A stretch of 12,598 nt of DNA from Pseudomonadota bacterium (GTDB lineage Bacteria; Pseudomonadota; Alphaproteobacteria; Rickettsiales; UBA1997). The notes under the pieces were generated by a model that was given only the letters and a program-made list of their open reading frames with translations, was not told the DNA's origin and made no database searches. Where the stretch lies: positions 1 through 12,598 of the forward strand of contig RFXY01000013.1 of the NCBI GenBank assembly GCA_009921385.1. The letters run 5' to 3'. Positions 8,178-12,598 of this stretch are shown here, one piece after another; the stretch's first letter is position 1; each line of letters opens with the position of its first letter. A program made the translations under genes and the position numbers.

Positions 8178-8525
8178 ATGAAAAAATATTTAATAATTTT
8201 ACTTTTATTATTTTTCTGCCAATGCCATCAAGAAGGCAATTGGGGCTTTTTTCAGCCTCCAGGGCTAAATATTTATGTCCCCGAAGGCCCGCCCGAATTT
8301 AAGGCAGGTTGGTATGCTGGTTGCCGATCTTCTTTGTCACAAAACGCTTTTTACAATGCTTCTATTTTTTATAAAGAAAAGAGAACTGCAAATTTTGGCT
8401 CGGGCATTTATCAAAATAATTCAACCTATCAAAATGCTTGGAGCAACGGCTATCTTAATTGTCAAATTTACATTGCCACCTTTCAACAAGGTAAATACTT
8501 TAACAACAGACATCCAATTCGTTAA
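8178..8525 (+). CDS. Small secreted/lipoprotein-like protein, paralogue 2 of 4
   Basis: A 115-residue protein of unknown function. I chose the ATG at 8178 rather than the upstream in-frame TTG at 8160, because it gives a clean signal peptide (MKKYLIILLLLFFCQC) and starts 2 bases after the stop of the preceding gene. The mature part carries the family blocks VPEGPPEFKAGWYAGC (about 33-48) and YQNAWSNGYLNC (about 87-98). The weak lipobox FCQC makes outer-membrane anchoring a guess. No Shine-Dalgarno is visible before the start, so translation may be coupled to the gene before it. Confidence 0.75.
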   Translation: MKKYLIILLLLFFCQCHQEGNWGFFQPPGLNIYVPEGPPEFKAGWYAGCRSSLSQNAFYNASIFYKEKRTANFGSGIYQNNSTYQNAWSNGYLNCQIYIATFQQGKYFNNRHPIR

Positions 8526-8529
8526 AATT

Positions 8530-8940
8530 ATGCTAAAAATTAGTTTTATTGTCTTATACCATTTCAACTTAAAATACATTGTTAGATTTATTAATTTTAA
8601 AGTTAAAATGGTATTATTATCTTTCTTGCTTTTTGGCTGTTATGATGCTAAATTTTTAGCGGTAAGAGCTGCCGATAAAAGAATGCCAAAAAGCTTTGCC
8701 AATGCCACCAAAGATCAGCAAGAAGGCTGGAAATATGGTTGCGAAAGCGGTATTTCGGCAGGTGGCACTCATTTTCATAAAGCCCTTTATCGACCAAATC
8801 AAATAAATGGCTATAAATTTGCCAATTCTGAAGAATACCGAACATCTTGGAATCTGGCTTTTAACTATTGTATGTATTATCACTATCATCGTGCCAAAAT
8901 TAACCCATTTACTCCTTTTACCAAAGGTTTAATATTTTAA
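8530..8940 (+). CDS. Small lipoprotein-like protein, paralogue 3 of 4, interrupted by an in-frame palindromic insert
   Basis: A 136-residue protein of unknown function if read from the ATG at 8530, or 110 residues from the ATG at 8608. The first eight residues (MLKISFIV) look like the start of a signal peptide. Then come 20 codons contributed by a palindromic element and its target duplication, then LLSFLLFGC, a good lipobox. Without the insert the N-terminus would read MLKISFIVLLSFLLFGC. The ATG at 8608 lies inside the right arm of the insert and would give MVLLSFLLFGC, a very short signal peptide, so the element may now supply the working start. The body has the family blocks QQEGWKYGCESG and EEYRTSWNLAFNYC. 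It begins 4 bases after paralogue 2. Confidence 0.75.
   Translation: MLKISFIVLYHFNLKYIVRFINFKVKMVLLSFLLFGCYDAKFLAVRAADKRMPKSFANATKDQQEGWKYGCESGISAGGTHFHKALYRPNQINGYKFANSEEYRTSWNLAFNYCMYYHYHRAKINPFTPFTKGLIF
8557..8613. repeat. 57-bp palindromic element inserted in frame, flanked by TTA
   Basis: The left arm (8557-8575, TACCATTTCAACTTAAAAT) and the right arm (8594-8613, ATTTTAAAGTTAAAATGGTA) are inverted repeats matching at 18 positions, with one mismatch and one single-base gap around an 18-base loop. TTA lies immediately on both sides (8554-8556 and 8614-8616), as expected of a target duplication. Element plus duplication is 60 bases, so the reading frame is kept. It adds YHFNLKYIVRFINFKVKMV to the encoded protein. 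No second copy was seen in this window. Confidence 0.75.
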
Positions 8941-8946
8941 ATATTT

Positions 8947-9471
8947 ATGCTAAAATTATTATTTTTAAATTTCTTTTTTTTATTCTTGTTAAACTGTTGC
9001 TCTGCCCCGTTTTATTCTGGCACCAATATTGAAGTGCCCGATGGCACTCCGAGCTTTAAAAAAGGCTTTGTCGATGGCTGTTCAACCATGACCTATGCAA
9101 GAGGTAACTTATTTTATCGTATGCGATATAAAAATAAAGCCACTTACAATCCAAAAATGATCGACAATACCGAATATAATTTTGGCTACACTAGGGGCAG
9201 AAGCTGGTGTTTTCACCAAGTGGTAAGTGCCAAATCGGGGCCAAAAGGCTCGTTTATCAAATACATTCAACCCGATGAAAGCGAAATGATTTTGCCAGAT
9301 CTGTTTTCTCGGCCATTGCCAGAATCAGATAGAAACCTCAGATTTGGCAATGCTAGCGAACTTACGGTAGAAGGGCTCAGGGGCAATGCCAACGAAGATA
9401 TTTTTCAAGATTTTTTTGGCAACAAAGGCGAAGGAATTAGCGGAGGCTGGTTTCCGGCTGTAATTTATTGA
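8947..9471 (+). CDS. Small lipoprotein-like protein, paralogue 4 of 4, with extended C-terminus
   Basis: A 174-residue protein of unknown function, the longest of the set. It has a signal peptide with a plausible lipidation cysteine (MLKLLFLNFFFLFLLNCC), then VPDGTPSFKKGFVDGC (about 35-50) and EYNFGYTRGRSWC (about 80-92), the two shared blocks. VP-GTP/VPEGPP before the first block links it most closely to paralogue 2. About 75 residues after the second cysteine have no counterpart in the others; they are acidic and glycine/asparagine-rich (for example NANEDIFQDFFGNKGEGISGG). It starts 6 bases after paralogue 3 and ends 8 bases before the pilD ATG, so all five genes are likely one transcript. 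Confidence 0.78.
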   Translation: MLKLLFLNFFFLFLLNCCSAPFYSGTNIEVPDGTPSFKKGFVDGCSTMTYARGNLFYRMRYKNKATYNPKMIDNTEYNFGYTRGRSWCFHQVVSAKSGPKGSFIKYIQPDESEMILPDLFSRPLPESDRNLRFGNASELTVEGLRGNANEDIFQDFFGNKGEGISGGWFPAVIY

Positions 9472-9479
9472 TAAATTTT

Positions 9480-10238
9480 ATGATTTTTCTACAATTAAAT
9501 GCATTACCAATCGCAATAAACATTATTTTTCTTGGGGTAATCGGTTTGGTTATTGGCAGTTTAGCAACTCTTCTTACTTTTCGTGCCATCACCAAGCAAC
9601 CTTTTTGCTTTGCCAGATCGCAATGCACCAATTGTTTAAAAACATTGCAAATCAAAAATCTCATTCCTGTTTTTTCTTGGCTCATACAAAAAGGTAAATG
9701 CACTTTTTGCCACAACCAAATTTCTCTTCGTTATCCTTTGATTGAGTTATTTTTTTTCATAGGCTTTTTGGCAACTTTTTATCAACAAAACTACATTTTT
9801 AGCGAAAAGCTATTGTTTTTACTTTTGGCATTTTCATTGCTTGCGATGATGATAATTTTTGATTTAGAGCATTATTTTATCCCCAATATTTTGCCTATCG
9901 CCCTATTTTTTGTAGCAATATTATGGCAAAAATTTAGCGATGTTTCGCTTTTTTCTTCTGGTTTATCTGCTTTTTACTACCTGATTTTTGGCTTGGCAGT
10001 GTGGGCTTTTTTTTATTTCACCGCAGGTCAAAACGGCCTAGGCATTGACGATTTAAAATTTTTTGCTGTCTGCGGTTTTTTACTTGGTAGCAAAATGATC
10101 TTTTTATTTTTTTTATTGAGCGGGTTTTTTGGAGTTGTTTTTGGCATTGTTTGGCAAAAACTCAAAAACGACGACACCTTTCCGTTCGCCCCCGCGATGT
10201 GTTTGTCTTGCTATCTTTGTTTGCTAAAAGTAGCTTAA
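9480..10238 (+). CDS. pilD: Prepilin peptidase / N-methyltransferase (A24 family)
   Basis: An inner-membrane aspartic protease that cleaves type IV prepilins and type II secretion pseudopilins, and usually methylates the new N-terminus. Read from the ATG at 9480 it has 252 residues. The cytoplasmic zinc-type loop has cysteines 49, 52, 74 and 77 around LIPVFSWL and ends in RYPLIEL, as in bifunctional enzymes. The first catalytic aspartate is Asp128 (IIFDLEHYFIPN) and the second is Asp191 in GLGIDDLKF, equivalent to the GxGD motif. About seven hydrophobic spans follow the loop. A TTG at 9468 overlapping the previous stop is an alternative start. No pilin or secretion ATPase gene is in the window, so the substrates are elsewhere or are not classical. 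Confidence 0.92.
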   Translation: MIFLQLNALPIAINIIFLGVIGLVIGSLATLLTFRAITKQPFCFARSQCTNCLKTLQIKNLIPVFSWLIQKGKCTFCHNQISLRYPLIELFFFIGFLATFYQQNYIFSEKLLFLLLAFSLLAMMIIFDLEHYFIPNILPIALFFVAILWQKFSDVSLFSSGLSAFYYLIFGLAVWAFFYFTAGQNGLGIDDLKFFAVCGFLLGSKMIFLFFLLSGFFGVVFGIVWQKLKNDDTFPFAPAMCLSCYLCLLKVA

Positions 10239-10243
10239 ACCAA

Positions 10244-10270
10244 TGTTGCATCCCAAATTTTGATTCAACA
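10244..10270. terminator. Weak hairpin between convergent pilD and ruvX
   Basis: TGTTGCATC (10244-10252) pairs with GATTCAACA (10262-10270) with one mismatch, across a 9-base loop. It covers the 26-base convergent gap and includes the ruvX stop codon. There is no strong T-run on either side, so termination activity is uncertain. Confidence 0.3.
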
Positions 10271-10717
10271 GTGGCTTAAAAAATCTTGCAAAATTAGGCT
10301 AGCCGAAATATCGTCGTAGGCTTGTGTTTTGTCAACAACAACCGCTCTTGCAGAAAAACTAGAAAGCCTTTCGTCAAACATCAAAATATCTAAATTTAAC
10401 TGATTTTTTTTGCTATAATAAGCATCAAAATTTGTGGCAAATCGCACAGCAAAATTTGCCATTTCGCCATAATTGCCATCTGGCATTAAGGGCAAACCAC
10501 AAATAAGAGCAAAAATATTATTTTCTTGCATAATTGAAATTATTTTATTAAAATCAGTTATGTTGCTTTTTTTGGCAATAATGGTTTTAGGCATTGCAAA
10601 TATTCTATCTTCATCGGTAGTGGCGATGCCAATTTTTTTTCTACCTAAATCTAGAGCCATAATTTTGGCTTTTTTTGGTAGTTTTGTTTTAAATTTTATT
10701 GCATCTAGTTCTATCAT
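10265..10717 (-). CDS. ruvX: Putative pre-16S rRNA nuclease RuvX (YqgF)
   Basis: An RNase H-like nuclease of the YqgF/RuvX family, implicated in maturing the 5' end of 16S rRNA and historically annotated as a Holliday junction resolvase. From the ATG at 10717 it has 150 residues, within the normal range. The DLGRKKIGIA motif (residues 23-32) carries the first catalytic Asp. GLPLMPDG and FDERLSSFSAR follow in order, and a late Asp lies in AYDDISASLILQDFL. A longer reading from a TTG at 10744 would run into gatC and adds nothing family-like. It is divergent from gatC with 3 bases between the start codons. In many alphaproteobacteria ruvX neighbours gatC-gatA, so the pairing fits. Confidence 0.9.
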   Translation of the reverse strand: MIELDAIKFKTKLPKKAKIMALDLGRKKIGIATTDEDRIFAMPKTIIAKKSNITDFNKIISIMQENNIFALICGLPLMPDGNYGEMANFAVRFATNFDAYYSKKNQLNLDILMFDERLSSFSARAVVVDKTQAYDDISASLILQDFLSHC

Positions 10718-10720
10718 TTT

Positions 10721-11011
10721 ATGTCTAATATTAACGAATCTCAAGTTGTCAAAGTTTGTAATTTAGCCAAAATCGCCACTAACGAGGCAGAAATAAGCAA
10801 TTTTACTTCACAAATAGACAATGTTTTATCGTGGGTTGCTCAACTTAATAATCTTGACACTAGCCAAATCGAGCCACTTGCCAATGTGCACGATGCTATT
10901 TTAACACTGCATTCAGATAAAATCAACCAAGAAAACACTATCGACGATGTTTTTAGCAACACTAATCACAGTTTATACAATTATTTCACCGTTCCTAAAG
11001 TTATCGAATAA
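10721..11011 (+). CDS. gatC: Aspartyl/glutamyl-tRNA amidotransferase subunit C
   Basis: A 96-residue small subunit of GatCAB, which converts misacylated Asp-tRNA-Asn and Glu-tRNA-Gln to the correct amide forms. The full family pattern is present: an N-terminal helix with VKVCNLAKIATNEAEI, then the central FTSQIDNVLSWVAQLNNLDT and the IEPLANV motif (about 46-52). The C-terminal strap ends in YNYFTVPKVIE, the usual (F)xVPKV(I/V)E terminus. gatA normally follows gatC directly, but here a cupredoxin gene begins 4 bases later, so gatA and gatB must be elsewhere. There is no Shine-Dalgarno before the ATG (CATTTTATG). Confidence 0.93.
   Translation: MSNINESQVVKVCNLAKIATNEAEISNFTSQIDNVLSWVAQLNNLDTSQIEPLANVHDAILTLHSDKINQENTIDDVFSNTNHSLYNYFTVPKVIE
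10725..10752 (-). promoter_or_regulatory. Candidate promoter of ruvX inside gatC
   Basis: On the - strand a consensus TTGACA (10752-10747) is followed after 16 bases by TATTAG (10730-10725), a 4-of-6 match to the -10 box. The implied start falls at about 10718-10717, on or next to the ruvX ATG, which would make the mRNA leaderless. The promoter lies in the first codons of gatC. Confidence 0.4.
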
Positions 11012-11015
11012 ATTT

Positions 11016-11333
11016 ATGAAAATCTTTACTCTTTTATTTTTACTTTTCGCTTCAATCGCCCAAGCTGCTGATTTAGAACTTAACATCAAAATCAAAAATC
11101 ATCAGTTCGAGCCTAGCAAAATAAGCATTCCCGCCAACACCCCTTTTGTTTTAATCATCGAAAATCTCGACAAAACCATCGAAGAATTTGAAAGCGACGA
11201 TCTCAAAAAAGAAAAGCTAGTTGGTGCCGGCAAAACCATCAAAATTCCTGTTTCTGCCCAAAAAACTGGCGAATATAAATTTTATGGCGATTTTCATCAA
11301 AAAACTGCTCAAGGTATTATCGAAGTTAAATGA
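11016..11333 (+). CDS. Periplasmic cupredoxin-domain protein
   Basis: A 105-residue protein. I chose the ATG at 11016 because it gives a signal peptide (MKIFTLLFLLFASIAQA, cut before AD), whereas earlier in-frame codons lie inside gatC. The mature domain of about 88 residues matches the small cupredoxin_1 family often found beside iron or copper transporters: NHQFEPSKISIPANTPF, then EEFESDDLKKEK, a GKTIKIPV turn, and the closing YKFYGDFHQKTAQGIIEVK. Likely metal contacts are the acidic residues of EFESDD and the His of GDFH; the cysteine of blue copper proteins is absent. It lies between gatC (4-base gap) and bioF (4-base ATGA overlap). No FTR1-type iron permease is visible nearby. Confidence 0.85.
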   Translation: MKIFTLLFLLFASIAQAADLELNIKIKNHQFEPSKISIPANTPFVLIIENLDKTIEEFESDDLKKEKLVGAGKTIKIPVSAQKTGEYKFYGDFHQKTAQGIIEVK

Positions 11334-12481
11334 TCGATCTCGATTTTTATCAACAACAAAATTTGTTGCTGAAAAAACAAAATCTTTTTCGCCAACCCAA
11401 GATTTATCAATTTTCTACCAGCAATAATGTTGTGGCTAAAAAACAGCAACTAATTTCTTTTGCTTGCAACAATTATCTTGGTTTAGCCTATCATAAACAA
11501 GTTTTAAAAACCGCCCAACAAGCCCTCAATAAATATGGCTTAGGTGGCAGATCTTCTGCTTTTGTTGCCGGCAAAAACCCTATTTATCAACAACTACAAC
11601 AACAACTTTGCAAGCACTATCAACAAGAAGATGCCCTCATTTTTAGCAGTGGCTATCTAGCTTGCTTGGGTGCCGTCTCGGCTTTAGCCAACAAAAATAG
11701 TTTAATTATTGCCGATAAATTAATTCATAATTCGTTGCTCGAAGGAGCAAAACTTTCGCAAGCAACCCTAAAAAGATTCGCCCACAACAATTTACAACAT
11801 TGTCAACAACTATTGCAAGAACATCGGCAAAATTTTAGCCACTGCCTAATTATCACCGAAAGCATTTTTTCAATGGACGGCGACAGCCCAGATTTGGCAA
11901 CATTAAAGCAACTTGCCAGCAATTTTAATTGTTTGCTAATTATTGACCATGCTCACAGTCTTTATCATAAACCAGCCCCAATGTCAACAAATGAACCCGA
12001 AAATTACTGCCTGCACCTTGGCACTTTTTCAAAAAGTTTAGGCGGTTTGGGCGGATATGCCGTTGGCAACAAAGCAATCATCGATTATCTTGCCAACCAC
12101 AGCAAAACCGCCATCTACACCACCGCCCTGCCCCCTGCAATATTAGCGGGAGTGCATAAAGCTTTTCATTTGGCTAAAAAAGGTAATTTAGCTAAAAAAG
12201 CCCTCAAAAAAGCCCAATATTTTTGCCAATTGATGCAGATAAAATTTTTAGATTCTTGCATTGTGCCTGTTGTTGTTGGTAGTAGCTCAAAAGCTTTACA
12301 ACTGTCAAAAAAACTCGCTCAAGAAGGTTTTTTAGTGCCCGCCATCAGGCCACCAACCGTTGAAAAAAACAAGGCAAGATTAAGAATTAGTTTTAATGTT
12401 AATCATCAAAAAAAAGACATCAAAAAACTAGCAGAAATAATATTAAAAAATTTGCAAGCAAGCAAACAAAAATCACCATAA
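11330..12481 (+). CDS. bioF: 8-amino-7-oxononanoate synthase (biotin synthesis)
   Basis: A PLP-dependent alpha-oxoamine synthase of 383 residues, the usual length. BioF joins pimeloyl-ACP or -CoA with L-alanine, the first dedicated ring-precursor step of biotin synthesis. Visible motifs are NNYLGLA (47-53), GLGGRSSAFVAG (70-81), ESIFSMDGDSPDL (177-189), the cofactor-binding DHAHS (Asp206, His209), the Schiff-base lysine Lys235 in GTFSKSLGGLGGYAVG, and AIRPPTVEKNKARLRIS near the end. The RPPTV motif favours BioF over 2-amino-3-ketobutyrate ligase or 5-aminolevulinate synthase. It overlaps the cupredoxin stop by 4 bases. No other bio gene is present in the window. The stop codon is inside a hairpin shared with the opposing tRNA. 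Confidence 0.9.
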   Translation: MIDLDFYQQQNLLLKKQNLFRQPKIYQFSTSNNVVAKKQQLISFACNNYLGLAYHKQVLKTAQQALNKYGLGGRSSAFVAGKNPIYQQLQQQLCKHYQQEDALIFSSGYLACLGAVSALANKNSLIIADKLIHNSLLEGAKLSQATLKRFAHNNLQHCQQLLQEHRQNFSHCLIITESIFSMDGDSPDLATLKQLASNFNCLLIIDHAHSLYHKPAPMSTNEPENYCLHLGTFSKSLGGLGGYAVGNKAIIDYLANHSKTAIYTTALPPAILAGVHKAFHLAKKGNLAKKALKKAQYFCQLMQIKFLDSCIVPVVVGSSSKALQLSKKLAQEGFLVPAIRPPTVEKNKARLRISFNVNHQKKDIKKLAEIILKNLQASKQKSP

Positions 12482-12500
12482 AAAGAAGTTTTTTATGGTG
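12474..12500 (-). terminator. Hairpin spanning the bioF stop and the tRNA-Arg 3' end
   Basis: A perfect 11-bp inverted repeat, CACCATAAAAA (12474-12484) with TTTTTATGGTG (12490-12500), around a 5-base loop. Read on the - strand it is followed by ATTTTTG, so it fits a terminator for the tRNA transcript. It also contains the bioF stop codon and may end the + strand operon, although no T-run follows there. Confidence 0.6.
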
Positions 12501-12572
12501 AGTCCGAGGCGGTTCGAACGCCTGACCCACAGCTTAGAAGGCTGTTGCTCTATCCAGCTGAGCTACGGACTC
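12496..12572 (-). tRNA. tRNA-Arg (anticodon TCT)
   Basis: The 77-base - strand sequence folds as a complete cloverleaf. The acceptor stem is GAGTCCG/CGGACTC with discriminator A and an encoded CCA. The D arm is GCTC...GAGC with AGCTGGATA. The anticodon stem is ACAGC/GCTGT around loop CTTCTAA, giving anticodon TCT for AGA/AGG codons. The T arm is AGGCG-TTCGAAC-CGCCT. AGA is the expected favoured arginine codon in an AT-rich genome. It lies 7 bases downstream of a second tRNA on the same strand, so the two are probably one transcript. Confidence 0.95.
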
Positions 12573-12579
12573 TAAAAAA

Positions 12580-12598
12580 TGGAGCGGGTGAAGGGACT
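12580..12598 (-). tRNA. 3' end of a second tRNA, probably tRNA-Gly (cut by the window)
   Basis: On the - strand the last bases read AGTCCCTTCACCCGCTCCA: part of a T loop, the 3' side of a T stem (CCCTT), an acceptor strand CACCCGC, discriminator T and CCA. A GCGGGTG acceptor with T as discriminator is typical of bacterial tRNA-Gly. The anticodon lies outside the window, so the identity is only inferred. Confidence 0.65.

Noticed and set aside
8275..8529. An extended start for lipoprotein paralogue 3
   Set aside because: This stretch overlaps paralogue 2 in another frame and shows no signal peptide or shared motif; the ATG at 8530 or 8608 fits better.
7843..9471. The four small proteins as pilins processed by PilD
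   Set aside because: None has the short charged leader ending in Gly followed by a hydrophobic helix with Glu at position 5; they end their signal core with Cys, as lipoproteins do.
10947..11015. Longer N-terminus for the cupredoxin
   Set aside because: It would overlap gatC and hide the clear signal peptide that starts at 11016.
1..12598. CRISPR array or insertion sequence with transposase
   Set aside because: No regularly spaced repeats and no transposase-like protein were seen; the only mobile-like feature is the short palindrome at 8557-8613.

Overview
The window is AT-rich (roughly two-thirds A+T by eye) and almost fully coding. It looks like a reduced, probably host-associated alphaproteobacterium of the Rickettsiales or a related lineage. 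Three things suggest this: a VirB6/TrbL protein with the long cysteine-containing periplasmic region and the FALGDAWK signature of rickettsial type IV secretion VirB6 proteins; an isoleucyl-tRNA synthetase of the eukaryotic-like type found in Rickettsia; and an Alph_Pro_TM (TIGR02186) protein, a family described from Alphaproteobacteria. TGA is used as a stop and TGG as Trp, so the standard bacterial code applies. Almost no start codon has a Shine-Dalgarno sequence.

Layout. (1) Bases 2-2172, + strand: the 3' part of a virB6 gene that is readable only across two +1 frame changes, so a pseudogene or a miscalled sequence. (2) Bases 2189-2247: two hairpins between convergent genes. (3) Bases 2295-7740, - strand: a tight five-gene operon in the order ygfZ, TauE/SafE exporter, TIGR02186 protein, universal stress protein, ileS. 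Gaps are 3-5 bases or 4-base overlaps, and a near-consensus sigma70 promoter lies at 7773-7801. IleS lacks about 250 C-terminal residues compared with its relatives. (4) Bases 7843-10238, + strand: four tandem small lipoprotein-like paralogues sharing a G[FW]xxGC...C pattern, followed closely by a prepilin peptidase (pilD). (5) Bases 10265-12481: ruvX (-) diverging from gatC (+) with start codons only 3 bases apart, then a periplasmic cupredoxin and bioF. (6) Bases 12496-12598, - strand: tRNA-Arg(TCT) and the 3' end of a second tRNA, probably Gly.

The most striking observation is a 57-bp palindromic element inserted in frame in the signal-peptide region of the third lipoprotein gene. It is flanked by a TTA duplication. 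Removing the element and one TTA restores a textbook lipoprotein signal peptide (MLKISFIVLLSFLLFGC). This resembles the in-gene palindromic elements known from Rickettsia. The rest combines housekeeping functions (translation: ileS, gatC, tRNAs; Fe-S protein maintenance: ygfZ; Holliday junction or rRNA processing: ruvX; biotin: bioF) with envelope and secretion functions (VirB6, lipoprotein cluster, PilD, exporter and cupredoxin).
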